From JAJYIV01 sp964616135 (lineage in GTDB: Bacteria > Patescibacteriota > Patescibacteriia > UBA9934 > GWF2-40-263), in contig CAZTTQ010000006.1 of the NCBI GenBank assembly GCA_964616135.1, positions 1 through 39,368 on the forward strand: a stretch of 39,368 nt of DNA, in the 5' to 3' direction. Position 1 is the first letter of the stretch; each line of letters opens with the position of its first letter. Shown in pieces: positions 1-7,212 of the stretch. Both the position numbers and the translations under genes were made by a program. The notes beneath the pieces are model-generated. The model was not told the origin of the DNA, did no database searches, and worked only from the letters and a program-made list of their open reading frames with translations.

Positions 1-1
1 C

Positions 2-1450
2 CTCGGTACCTTGCAGAACGAATGGGCAGGCGCACAGGCATTCAGTTCCTTCGACACCTACCTCGCCCCGTTCGTCAAAAAGGACGCGCTGACGTACGAG
101 CAAGTGAAGCAATGCGTGCAGCAATTCGTCTTCAACTTAAACGTCCCGTCCCGCTGGGGCACCCAGACGCCATTCACCAACATTACGCTCGATTGGATGG
201 TGCCGGACGACATGAAGGAGAAGAAGCCGATCATCGGCGGCGTCACCCAGGCGTTCGCCTATGGCGACTGCCAAAAGGAGATGGACGTCATCAATAAGGC
301 GTTCATTGAAGTCATGACGGCCGGCGACGCCAAGGGCCGCATCTTCACCTTCCCTATCCCGACGTACAACATCACCAAGGACTTTGATTGGGACCACCAG
401 AACGCCCAGGGCCTGTTTGAAATGACGGCCAAGTACGGGATCCCGTACTTCCAGAACTTCGTGAATTCCAGCCTGAACCCGAGCGACGTGCGCAGCATGT
501 GCTGCCGCCTGCAACTGGACCTGCGCCAGCTGCGCGCACGCGGCGGTGGCCTGTTCGGCTCCGCCGAAATGACCGGCTCCGTCGGCGTCGTCACCATCAA
601 CTTGGCCCGCATCGGCCACCTGGCCAAAACGCGCGAGCAATTCTTTGCCCGCCTGGGCCGGCTCATGGACGTGTCGAAAATTTCCCTGGAGTTGAAACGC
701 AAGGTCGTGGAAGAAAACATCGAACGCGGCCTGCTCCCCTTCACCCGCCGCTACTTGCCGTCGCTCCACAACCACTTCTCCACGATCGGCTTAAACGGCA
801 TGAACGAGGCGGCGCTGAACTTCCTCGGCAAGGACATTGCTTCGCCGGAAGGCACGCAGTTCGCCATGGACGTCCTGGACTTCATGCGCTCGCGTCTCGC
901 GGACTACCAGGAAGAAACCGGCCACTTCTACAACCTGGAGGCGACGCCGGCGGAAGGCACCACGTACCGCTTCGCCAAGGAGGATCGGAAACGCTTCCCG
1001 GACATGGTCCAGTCGGGCACGCAGGAACGCCCGTACTACACCAATTCCAGCCACCTCCCCGTCAGCTACACGGACGACCCGCTCGCGGCGCTCGACCACC
1101 AGGACCAGCTGCAGACGCGCTACACCGGCGGCACGGTGCTCCACCTGTTCCTGGGCGAACGCGTGCGCGACTGGAAGGCCTGCCGCGACTTCGTCCGCAA
1201 AGTGGCCAGCAACTACCGCCTGCCGTACTTCACCATTACGCCGACGTTCAGCGTCTGCCCGTCGCACGGCTATATCGGCGGCGAATGCCCGACCTGCAGC
1301 CAATGCGGCGGCGCCTGCGAAGTCTGGTCCCGCATCGTCGGGTACTTCCGCCCGGTCGACCAGTGGAACACGGGCAAAAAGCAGGAATACGCGGACCGCA
1401 AAGAATACGCCTTATGCGATTCGCCGGCATCCAATCCCTCAGCCTCCTAG
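2..1450 (+). CDS. nrdD: anaerobic ribonucleoside-triphosphate reductase, C-terminal part (5' end outside window)
   Basis: Class III ribonucleotide reductase large subunit, which reduces NTPs to dNTPs by glycyl-radical chemistry without oxygen. The reading frame is open to the window edge, so the N-terminus is missing; about 480 residues are visible. Seen: the MCCRL motif with candidate active-site cysteines around residue 165, followed by a glycine-rich GGGLFG stretch; a C-terminal zinc cluster with four cysteines (CPSHG, ECPTC, QC); and the radical glycine in RIVGYFRP near the end. The 3' end overlaps nrdG by 37 nt, so the two are translationally coupled, as is usual for NrdD and its activase. 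The pair implies anaerobic or microaerobic growth. Identification is confident. Confidence 0.95.
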   Translation, partial: LGTLQNEWAGAQAFSSFDTYLAPFVKKDALTYEQVKQCVQQFVFNLNVPSRWGTQTPFTNITLDWMVPDDMKEKKPIIGGVTQAFAYGDCQKEMDVINKAFIEVMTAGDAKGRIFTFPIPTYNITKDFDWDHQNAQGLFEMTAKYGIPYFQNFVNSSLNPSDVRSMCCRLQLDLRQLRARGGGLFGSAEMTGSVGVVTINLARIGHLAKTREQFFARLGRLMDVSKISLELKRKVVEENIERGLLPFTRRYLPSLHNHFSTIGLNGMNEAALNFLGKDIASPEGTQFAMDVLDFMRSRLADYQEETGHFYNLEATPAEGTTYRFAKEDRKRFPDMVQSGTQERPYYTNSSHLPVSYTDDPLAALDHQDQLQTRYTGGTVLHLFLGERVRDWKACRDFVRKVASNYRLPYFTITPTFSVCPSHGYIGGECPTCSQCGGACEVWSRIVGYFRPVDQWNTGKKQEYADRKEYALCDSPASNPSAS

Positions 1451-2097
1451 ACTTCCCCGGCAAGCCCTGCGCGATTCTCTTCACGCAGGGCTGCGTGTTC
1501 CGCTGCCCGTACTGCCATAATCCGGATCTTATTTTGACGGGCGAAGGCGGGTACGCGGAAGAAGAAATCCTCGCCCGCCTGGAGAAGCGCCGCGCCATGG
1601 TAGATGCCGTCTGCATCACCGGTGGCGAACCGACGCTTCATCCGGACCTCGTCCCGTTCCTCCGGCGGCTCAAGGCTGCCGGATTTGCCGTGAAACTGGA
1701 CACAAATGGCGTGCATCCGCGCGTCGTGGAAACCGTGCTCCGGGAACGCCTGGCGGACTATCTCGCCATGGACCTGAAGCACGTCTGGGAACGCTACGCC
1801 GACGTTACGCGCGTCGCGGCGGCCCAGGCGCGGGACAACTGCCTGGAGTCCTTCCGCCTTATCCAGGACTCCGGCGTCCCGCACGAATTCCGCACGACCG
1901 TCGCGCCGGGGATCCACACGCTGGATGACTTCACGACCATGGCCGGCTACCTGAAGGCGGGCGAAACCTACGCCATCCAATCGTTCCGCGCAGGAAAAAC
2001 GCTCGCGCCGGACCTTCCGCCCGCGGGCTTTGACGCCGCCGCCGTCGTGGAACTGCTACGGCCGCTTTTTCCCTCGCTTGCCTTGGAAGTCCGATAG
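1414..2097 (+). CDS. nrdG: anaerobic ribonucleotide reductase activating protein (radical SAM)
   Basis: Radical SAM activase that installs the glycyl radical on NrdD. 227 aa. The start at 1414 (MRFAGIQSLSLLDFPGK) lies inside the end of nrdD. The iron-sulfur motif CVFRCPYCHN (CxxxCxxC) is intact near residue 30, followed by the SAM-binding ITGGEPTLH segment. The C-terminal half is longer than in E. coli NrdG and resembles the variant with a full partial-barrel found in many anaerobes. It is followed directly by a strong terminator, so nrdD-nrdG is a closed operon end. Confidence 0.93.
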   Translation: MRFAGIQSLSLLDFPGKPCAILFTQGCVFRCPYCHNPDLILTGEGGYAEEEILARLEKRRAMVDAVCITGGEPTLHPDLVPFLRRLKAAGFAVKLDTNGVHPRVVETVLRERLADYLAMDLKHVWERYADVTRVAAAQARDNCLESFRLIQDSGVPHEFRTTVAPGIHTLDDFTTMAGYLKAGETYAIQSFRAGKTLAPDLPPAGFDAAAVVELLRPLFPSLALEVR

Positions 2098-2102
2098 ATA
2101 TG

Positions 2103-2134
2103 CAAAACCCCTCCGAGGAATCGGAGGGGTTTTG
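2103..2134 (+). terminator. intrinsic terminator after nrdDG
   Basis: A 14-bp perfect stem (CAAAACCCCTCCGA, 2103-2116) pairs with 2121-2134 around a GGAA loop. The A-rich and T-rich outer arms mean it can act in both directions; the convergent minus-strand gene ends at 2136. Confidence 0.9.
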
Positions 2135-2135
2135 T

Positions 2136-2426
2136 TTAGGCCTTCTTCTTGAGTTTGTATTCGAGCGTAAATTTCTCCGGCATGTCGCTGTAATCCGGGT
2201 CGACGACGACCTCATAGCCGGCGGCGCGCAGGGGCGCGACGGACGCGTCGTCCCCCGCTTCCCCGACGATGTCTTCCATTCTGTACGTGACACGGACTTT
2301 TCCTCCCTCCGGGGACAAGGCCGCGTTCACTTCCCCGCCTTTCCACGCCGTGTCCTTAAGCGATTCTACCAGTACGTGCAGTTCGTCTTCACGACGTTCT
2401 ACGGCAACGGGAAATTGTTCGGACAC
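2136..2426 (-). CDS. small conserved-looking hypothetical protein downstream of ftsX
   Basis: A 96-aa acidic soluble protein with no signal peptide, no membrane segment and no motif I recognise. It starts at a GTG (2426) 12 nt after the ftsX stop, with no clear Shine-Dalgarno, so it is probably read by coupling in the ftsE-ftsX transcript. The C-terminus is lysine-rich (EYKLKKKA). The phase alternates strand-like and charged segments (KVRVTYRMEDI, YEVVVDPDY), suggesting a small alpha/beta fold. Function unknown; position suggests an accessory role with FtsEX at most. Confidence 0.7.
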   Translation of the reverse strand: MSEQFPVAVERREDELHVLVESLKDTAWKGGEVNAALSPEGGKVRVTYRMEDIVGEAGDDASVAPLRAAGYEVVVDPDYSDMPEKFTLEYKLKKKA

Positions 2427-2438
2427 AATTGGTATGGA

Positions 2439-3356
2439 TTACACGCGCAAATATTTACGCATGGCGAACGACGTAGCAATCACGTTCAGGACCGACAGGC
2501 CCAAGAACTCGGCTCCGAAGATGGCAAATCCGTTCTGTTGGAAAAACTGGACGAGCAACGTCGGGTGCGTGGGACCCATGAAGGCGTCGATACTCGGCTC
2601 AAGCGCCGCAACGAGCGGCAGGATGGCGGCGATGACGAGCGCGGTGGCCAGGAAGCTGTAGATGACCGCTTCCAGCAGGAACGGCATTTTGACGAACCGG
2701 TCCGTGGCCCCGACCAGCTTCATGATGCCGATTTCCTCCCGGTGGATGAAGAGGCCCATGCGCACCGTGTTGGACACGATCATGATCGCGATGGCCAGGA
2801 ACAGGCCCGCGAGACCCAGGCCGTACAGGCGGATGCGGTCCGTGGTGGCGCGGATGCGGTCGATGATCTGCGCGTAGTTGCCGAAGTCCTTGTCGCGGAT
2901 GTCGTCGCGGAACTGCGGGTTTTGCAGCGCGTCCAGGATGAACGGGAAGTCATTGGCGGACTTGGCGCGCACCACGAGCGAAGGACCGAACGGGTTGCGG
3001 TCCACTTCCGTCAGCGAGGCGAGAATGGCCTCATCATTGGCGTGGCGGCGCTTGAAACGGTCCAGCGCTTCTTCTCCCGTGACGATCTCCACGTCACGCA
3101 CTTGCGGCAACGCGCGCAAGTACGACGTAGCGCCCGTCAGGCGTTCCTGCGGCACGTTCGGCTTGAAGTAAACGGAGACCTCAATGCGGTCTTCCACCGC
3201 CTCCACCGCACGGTCCGTGACGCGCGTCAGGACCAACAACACGTTGGCGGAGAGGAGCGCTAAGGCCAGCATGCTGACCGTAATGAACGACAGCCAAAAG
3301 TTGCGCCAGAAGTTTTGCAGGGCGAATTTCCAGACGCGGGTGAAGCTAGTCAACAT
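2439..3356 (-). CDS. ftsX: cell division protein FtsX (ABC-type permease)
   Basis: Integral membrane partner of FtsE; couples the divisome to cell-wall hydrolase activation. 305 aa, the usual length. An N-terminal cytoplasmic stretch is followed by one membrane helix (residues about 22-45), a large extracytoplasmic domain with the typical YFKPNVPQERL start, and three C-terminal helices, matching the four-helix FtsX plan. The ATG at 3356 is 8 nt after the ftsE stop, so the two form one operon. Confidence 0.93.
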   Translation of the reverse strand: MLTSFTRVWKFALQNFWRNFWLSFITVSMLALALLSANVLLVLTRVTDRAVEAVEDRIEVSVYFKPNVPQERLTGATSYLRALPQVRDVEIVTGEEALDRFKRRHANDEAILASLTEVDRNPFGPSLVVRAKSANDFPFILDALQNPQFRDDIRDKDFGNYAQIIDRIRATTDRIRLYGLGLAGLFLAIAIMIVSNTVRMGLFIHREEIGIMKLVGATDRFVKMPFLLEAVIYSFLATALVIAAILPLVAALEPSIDAFMGPTHPTLLVQFFQQNGFAIFGAEFLGLSVLNVIATSFAMRKYLRV

Positions 3357-3364
3357 ACGCGCCG

Positions 3365-4048
3365 TTACGAGATGGAATATTTCCCTTCTTCCACGTCCGA
3401 GACGATTCTGCCGCCTTCCAAGGTGATCACGCGCTTTTTCAGCCGGTTCACCACGTCCTTATTGTGCGTGACCAGGATGACGGTGGTGCCGAACTCATTG
3501 ATCTTTTTCAACAACTCCATGATTTCCTGGGTGTTGATGGTGTCCAGGTTGCCCGTGGGTTCGTCCGCCAACAGAATTTTCGGGCGGTGTACCAAGGCGC
3601 GGGCAACGGCGATGCGCTGCTGTTCCCCGCCGGAAAGCTGCTTGGGGAACCGCCCGGCTTTTTCATGCAGGTTCACCGTGCGCAGCACCTGCGGCACGAC
3701 GTCACGAATGCGCTGGGTGGGCGTGCCCGCCACTTCCAAGGCAAACGCCACGTTCTCATACACCGTCTTGCGGGTAAGCAGCTTGAAGTCCTGGAAGACG
3801 ACGCCGATTTGGCGGCGCAACAACGGGATGTCCCGGTCCTTGATGTTGGTAATGTCCCAACCGCCCACGACGACACTGCCTTCCGTGGGTTTTTCCTCCG
3901 CGAACATGAGCTTGGCCATGGTGGACTTGCCCGTGCCACTTTGGCCGACGATGGAAACGAATTCCCCGGCCTTGATATGGACGCTGACGTCCTCAAGACC
4001 GACGATGTTGGGATGGTAGAGTTTGGAGACGTTCTTGAGGCGGATCAT
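3365..4048 (-). CDS. ftsE: cell division ATP-binding protein FtsE
   Basis: ABC ATPase of the FtsEX complex. The ATG at 4048 gives MIRLKNVSKLYHP, the usual FtsE beginning (227 aa); a GTG two codons earlier (4054) is possible. Seen: Walker A GQSGTGKST, Q-loop VFQDFKLL, signature LSGGEQQR, Walker B ILLADEPTGNLD and the H-loop VTHNKD, so it should be catalytically competent. It lies first in the ftsE-ftsX-small gene unit. A consensus TATAAT (complement of 4084-4089) stands upstream and overlaps the -10 of the divergent tRNA-Gly. Confidence 0.95.
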   Translation of the reverse strand: MIRLKNVSKLYHPNIVGLEDVSVHIKAGEFVSIVGQSGTGKSTMAKLMFAEEKPTEGSVVVGGWDITNIKDRDIPLLRRQIGVVFQDFKLLTRKTVYENVAFALEVAGTPTQRIRDVVPQVLRTVNLHEKAGRFPKQLSGGEQQRIAVARALVHRPKILLADEPTGNLDTINTQEIMELLKKINEFGTTVILVTHNKDVVNRLKKRVITLEGGRIVSDVEEGKYSIS

Positions 4049-4059
4049 ACGCACGGGCC

Positions 4060-4088
4060 TTGCCCAGCCGTTAAGCGTCCGCTATTAT
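4060..4088 (+). promoter_or_regulatory. promoter of tRNA-Gly
   Basis: -35 TTGCCC (4060-4065), 17-nt spacer, -10 TATTAT (4083-4088), ending 15 nt before the mature tRNA 5' end. Confidence 0.7.
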
Positions 4089-4089
4089 A
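4084..4089 (-). promoter_or_regulatory. -10 element of ftsEX, overlapping the tRNA-Gly -10
   Basis: On the minus strand this reads TATAAT, 35 nt upstream of the ftsE ATG. The -35 region is weak. It shares five bases with the plus-strand TATTAT, making a back-to-back divergent promoter. Confidence 0.5.
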
Positions 4090-4103
4090 CCGCTCGTCGA
4101 CAT

Positions 4104-4177
4104 GCAGGTATAGTTTAGTGGTAAAACGACTGCTTCCCAAGCAGTAGTCGCGGGTCCGATTCCCGCTACCTGCTCCA
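4104..4177 (+). tRNA. tRNA-Gly (anticodon CCC)
   Basis: Full cloverleaf: acceptor GCAGGTA (4104-4110) pairs with TACCTGC (4167-4173). The anticodon stem ACTGC/GCAGT encloses TTCCCAA (anticodon CCC), and the T arm GCGGG/CCCGC is perfect. U discriminator, and CCA is encoded (4175-4177). Directly followed by a terminator. Confidence 0.96.
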
Positions 4178-4207
4178 AAAATCCCCCTCCTCGCGAGGGG
4201 GATTTTT
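4177..4207 (+). terminator. terminator of tRNA-Gly
   Basis: A 13-bp perfect stem (AAAAATCCCCCTC) with loop CTCGC, ending in TTTTTG; it begins at the last base of the tRNA CCA. Confidence 0.92.
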
Positions 4208-4216
4208 GTGTTTCCA

Positions 4217-4246
4217 TTGGACGCGACGGCCAAAAACAGGTAGGTT
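4217..4246 (+). promoter_or_regulatory. promoter of the 142-aa gene
   Basis: -35 TTGGAC (4217-4222), 18-nt spacer, -10 TAGGTT (4241-4246). The same -10 occurs before the genes at 9540 and 38439. Confidence 0.5.
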
Positions 4247-4286
4247 CATTCCCTCCCCGCCTCATGCCGGGAGACCTGGAGGACGC

Positions 4287-4715
4287 ATGGATACACGGCA
4301 GACATCTGAAGAAGTCTGGGCGGGATCCGCCCTCACCAACCCGGCGAACGTCACGTACCGTCCCTGGCGCGTGGCCGTTACCGGCGAGCAATCGGCGGCC
4401 CTCGCCGCCGCACTCGATCTCGGCACGTTCGATGTGCCGCATGATCCGTTCACCCTGCGGGCCAAGGACGGCGGAGACGTCTTCCTCGCCGGCCTCGAGC
4501 ACCTGGGAACCGCCGGCCTCGGTGACGAGCAGGTACGCCGGTTCCTCGCCTGGGCCCCGCTCTCCCCCGAGGCCCAGCAGGAACCCTCGGCCCACTGGCG
4601 TGTCGCCTACTTCCTCAACGTCCATGACGATGGGACGGTGGACCTGGAAGCGGTGCACGTTGCGCCCGACCGGGCCTCGCACCGGTCGCGGCCCAAGCCG
4701 CCGCTGCCGATCTGA
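4287..4715 (+). CDS. hypothetical protein, stand-alone unit
   Basis: A 142-aa soluble protein beginning MDTRQTSEEVWAG; the start is chosen because GGAGG lies 5 nt upstream of the ATG at 4287. Visible features are a conserved-looking middle (TYRPWRVAVTGEQ) and a strand-rich second half (HWRVAYFLNVHDDGTVDLEAVHV), then a basic proline-rich tail (RSRPKPPLPI). No family recognised. It has its own promoter and terminator between two tRNA genes, a common place for acquired single-gene cassettes. Confidence 0.75.
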   Translation: MDTRQTSEEVWAGSALTNPANVTYRPWRVAVTGEQSAALAAALDLGTFDVPHDPFTLRAKDGGDVFLAGLEHLGTAGLGDEQVRRFLAWAPLSPEAQQEPSAHWRVAYFLNVHDDGTVDLEAVHVAPDRASHRSRPKPPLPI

Positions 4716-4723
4716 CCCTGCGC

Positions 4724-4755
4724 CCCGATCCGTTCTCCGGACCGGGCTTTTTTTA
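4724..4755 (+). terminator. terminator of the 142-aa gene
   Basis: Stem CCCG-a-TCCG / CGGA-c-CGGG with one mismatch (4724-4732 with 4738-4746), followed by C and a run of eight T. Confidence 0.75.
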
Positions 4756-4762
4756 GGCAAAG

Positions 4763-4792
4763 AAAAACACCCGTCGTGAGACAGGCGTTTTT
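4763..4792 (-). terminator. terminator of tRNA-Thr
   Basis: Arms 4763-4775 and 4780-4792. The two mismatches on the plus strand become G-U pairs in the minus transcript, giving a full 13-bp stem followed by TCTTTG. This assigns it to tRNA-Thr. Confidence 0.8.
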
Positions 4793-4866
4793 GGAGCCGG
4801 TGGTCGGGATTGAACCGACGACCTCTGCTTTACGAAAGCATTGCTCTACCACTGAGCTACACCGGC
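4792..4866 (-). tRNA. tRNA-Thr (anticodon CGT)
   Basis: Reading the complement: acceptor GCCGGTG/CACCGGC, D arm GCTC/GAGC, anticodon loop TTCGTAA (anticodon CGT), T arm GTCGG/CCGAC, U discriminator and encoded CCA (4792-4794). The A27-G43 mismatch in the anticodon stem is tolerated; E. coli tRNA-Thr also has a purine mismatch there. Confidence 0.96.
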
Positions 4867-4911
4867 AAGTGAGGCCAAAAAGGGTACTCGTGTCCTTTTG
4901 GGCCGAACGCC

Positions 4912-4938
4912 GCCGGTGGAAGGTTTCCTTACACCGGC
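4912..4938 (-). other. hairpin in the tRNA-Thr precursor leader, mimics its acceptor stem
   Basis: The minus strand carries GCCGGTGTA, then AGGAAACCTT, then CCACCGGC. The outer arms are identical to the first 9 nt and to the CCACCGGC that ends the 3' acceptor side of tRNA-Thr, closed by a small AAGG/CCTT hairpin. It lies between the tRNA promoter and the tRNA and has no U-run. It could be a tRNA remnant or a processing decoy. Confidence 0.55.
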
Positions 4939-4957
4939 GGGGGCCTTTCGTGGCGGT

Positions 4958-4986
4958 ATTCAACCACACACGTACGAAGCCGTCAA
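4958..4986 (-). promoter_or_regulatory. promoter of tRNA-Thr
   Basis: Minus strand -35 TTGACG (4981-4986), 17-nt spacer, -10 TTGAAT (4958-4963). It sits just past the MFS gene stop (4995-4997). Confidence 0.7.
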
Positions 4987-4994
4987 TAATCCTC

Positions 4995-6245
4995 CTAGAC
5001 GGCTTTTTCCGCCGGACGGAACGTCAGGGCAAAGAAGATGCCCGCGAAGACGCACGCGCCCGCGGCCAAGTACAGCGGCGCGGCCGGGGACATGGCGGAG
5101 GCGATACTGCCAGCGATAATCGGCGCGAACAGCTGGGACAGGGCCTGGAGGCTGGAATTGATGCCGAGGATCTCCCCCTGGATTTGCGGACCGGCGGAGC
5201 GGCTGACCAGGCTGGTGGAGTTGGCGATCGTTAGGCCGTTGGCGACGGACATGGGAATGACCGCCGCGTACAAGACCCATGGGGCGTGCGCGAGTACGGA
5301 CGCCAGAATGGCGAGCCCGGTCCCGACCATGGAGACGCGCAGGATCTTCCCCTCGGCTACCTTGCCGGACAAGGCCCGGACGACGAGTCCCTGGCTTAAC
5401 ACGACGCAGACGCCGACGAACGCGAAGTAATTGCCGATATCACCCTGGGTGTAGCCGAAACGCGCGACCAGGAAGACGCCCAGGAACGTCACGAAGAACC
5501 CGAAACCGCTGCTATAAAGGAAGACGGAAGCGAACAGGGCGCGCAACGCGCGCATGGAAAACGCGCTCTTCAGGTGCATGAACGCCTGGTGCCATTTGAT
5601 CGCCAACCCATGTTTTGGATGGGCCACGGTCTCCGGGAACACGGACAAAACCGAGAGAACGTTGATCCCGCTCAAAATGGCGGCGAACCAAAACGGCGTG
5701 GACGCGGAGAACCAGGAGACAACGGACGGATCCGACAGCTTCCCGCCGATGAAGGGCCCGAGAATGAACCCGAGACCGAACGCGGCACCGATCATCCCGA
5801 AGCTCTTGGCGCGGTCCTTAGGCTCCGTTACGTCCGCGATCGCGGCTTGGGCCACGGACACGTTGCCGCCCGTGAAGCCGTCTAACAAGCGTGCGGCAAA
5901 CAAGAGCGGGATGTTGCGCAGCACGAGGCCGACGGCGAACAAGACGTACGAAATGCACGTGCCCGTAAGCGAAATCGCCAGGACCTTTTTACGCCCATAA
6001 CGGTCAGACAGCTGGCCCAGGATGGGGGCTGCCAAAAACTGGGCGAACGGGAAGGAAGCCAGCAGCAAGCCGAGCAAAAAATACGCCGTCGACAACGAGA
6101 TGGACGGCGGCAACAAATAGAACGGCGACTCCGGATTCCCCAGAAGCTGCGGGATGACGGGGATCAGTACCCCGAAGCCGAGCATGTCAATGAACACGGT
6201 CAGGAACACGAGCGGCAACACGCGCTTTTTGGCGTCATGGGGCAT
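4995..6245 (-). CDS. MFS transporter, DHA1/TetA-like drug exporter family
   Basis: A 416-aa integral inner-membrane protein with about 12 hydrophobic helices. The start MPHDAKKRVLPLV (6245) precedes the first helix and overlaps the ftsB end by 11 nt. Motif A of the major facilitator family is clear between helices 2 and 3 (LSDRYGRKKVL), and helix 5 carries GAAFGLGFILGPFIGG, the motif typical of proton-driven antiporters of the TetA class. Substrate cannot be told from sequence. It ends the murE-PH-ftsB operon without an evident terminator. No Shine-Dalgarno, so coupling to ftsB is likely. Confidence 0.88.
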   Translation of the reverse strand: MPHDAKKRVLPLVFLTVFIDMLGFGVLIPVIPQLLGNPESPFYLLPPSISLSTAYFLLGLLLASFPFAQFLAAPILGQLSDRYGRKKVLAISLTGTCISYVLFAVGLVLRNIPLLFAARLLDGFTGGNVSVAQAAIADVTEPKDRAKSFGMIGAAFGLGFILGPFIGGKLSDPSVVSWFSASTPFWFAAILSGINVLSVLSVFPETVAHPKHGLAIKWHQAFMHLKSAFSMRALRALFASVFLYSSGFGFFVTFLGVFLVARFGYTQGDIGNYFAFVGVCVVLSQGLVVRALSGKVAEGKILRVSMVGTGLAILASVLAHAPWVLYAAVIPMSVANGLTIANSTSLVSRSAGPQIQGEILGINSSLQALSQLFAPIIAGSIASAMSPAAPLYLAAGACVFAGIFFALTFRPAEKAV

Positions 6246-6678
6246 AGGAGACGAGTTCAAGATACCGGCGCCGATTAAAGAAAAAGTACCACCAACGGAG
6301 CGGATTGGCGGCGCGAACCGTTTCCGCGGATGCCGGCTCCCCCGCCAATTCCTCAAGCGACCGGAATGGGACGGCAGACGGCGCCCGGTCCTGGACCACG
6401 ACGACGTTCTCTCCCGGCTTTTTCAAGCCGAGTTTTAGCCGGGCTTCTTTTTCCAGTTCGCTTTCCGTTTGCAGGGCCTGCTGCAGGTCCCCGATACGGA
6501 CATTTTCCTGTTCCAACGAGCGGGCACGGGATTCCAACGCGGCAATGTCGCGTGAAATGTCATGGTTGCGCAGGACTTGCCGCGCGACGCCGATTCCAAG
6601 GACGCCGACGCCAAACACGCACGCCAACAGGAAGAGGCGGGAATGAAACAGCCGCGAGAGGACGGAAACGCGCGCCAT
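6235..6678 (-). CDS. septum formation initiator family protein (FtsB/DivIC-like)
   Basis: A 147-aa single-pass membrane protein with a short basic N-terminus, one helix (residues about 13-32, LFLLACVFGVGVLGIGVARQ), then a coiled coil (ISRDIAALESRARSLEQENVRI) leading into the family-typical EKEARLKLGLKKPGENVVVV. FtsB/DivIC bridges FtsL and FtsQ in the divisome. The C-terminal extension of about 50 residues ends in an aromatic-basic patch (RWWYFFFNRRRYLEL) beyond the usual domain. The neighbours, MurE-like ligase and FtsEX nearby, fit a cell-wall and division role. Confidence 0.88.
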   Translation of the reverse strand: MARVSVLSRLFHSRLFLLACVFGVGVLGIGVARQVLRNHDISRDIAALESRARSLEQENVRIGDLQQALQTESELEKEARLKLGLKKPGENVVVVQDRAPSAVPFRSLEELAGEPASAETVRAANPLRWWYFFFNRRRYLELVSYAP

Positions 6679-6687
6679 GGGAACAGT

Positions 6688-7209
6688 TTACCGGGTTTCG
6701 TCGGAAGAATCACGGGCCTCCTCCGCGCGGTCGCGCAAAGACTCGATCAGATCGCGCAAGCGTTCCGCTCCAGGCGCGCGGGCAAACTCGATGTCAGCGC
6801 CTTCCCCGGACGTCACGACCCGCAAGGTGGCATAGCGGAACACCGTGGCGGAAATGCCGCGGCGTTCGTACGCCACTTCGTCCACGCGGCGGTACGGGAC
6901 GTCGGTCACGCGGCGGCCGAACAGACCCGGGTGTTCCACGTCGATCACGCGCCGGTCCGTTACGATGAGCACGGTGCCCATGTACCGGCGCCACCGGGCC
7001 CAGAGGGCGACGAGGCCCACCAACAGAAGGGCGGCCAGCGCGATCACGCCCGGCGTTCCCTGCTTGAACAATGGAAAAGCCAGAAAAAACGGCAGGAGCA
7101 GCAGGAGTGAAACGAGAATCCAGCCGCCCAGATGGGTGGCGGCGTGTTCCCGCACGACCGCGACGACGCGTTCGTGCGCCTTCAATTGGACGAAGGCGTA
7201 CGGATCCAT
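6688..7209 (-). CDS. membrane protein with bacterial PH-like domain
   Basis: A 173-aa protein with two adjacent hydrophobic helices (residues about 28-65), then a strand-rich domain (VLIVTDRRVIDVEHPGLFGRR, DEVAYERRGISATVFRYATLRVVT) matching the bPH2/YdbS layout, and an acidic-basic helical tail. Known members are membrane-anchored and of unclear role. The stop is 10 nt before the ftsB start and its own start is 4 nt after the murE-like stop, so it is an operon member. Confidence 0.82.
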   Translation of the reverse strand: MDPYAFVQLKAHERVVAVVREHAATHLGGWILVSLLLLLPFFLAFPLFKQGTPGVIALAALLLVGLVALWARWRRYMGTVLIVTDRRVIDVEHPGLFGRRVTDVPYRRVDEVAYERRGISATVFRYATLRVVTSGEGADIEFARAPGAERLRDLIESLRDRAEEARDSSDETR

Positions 7210-7212
7210 ACG

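Noticed and set aside
4792..4866. Purine-purine 27-43 mismatch in tRNA-Thr and tRNA-Lys as a novelty
   Set aside because: The same kind of mismatch occurs in ordinary bacterial tRNAs, so it is not unusual.
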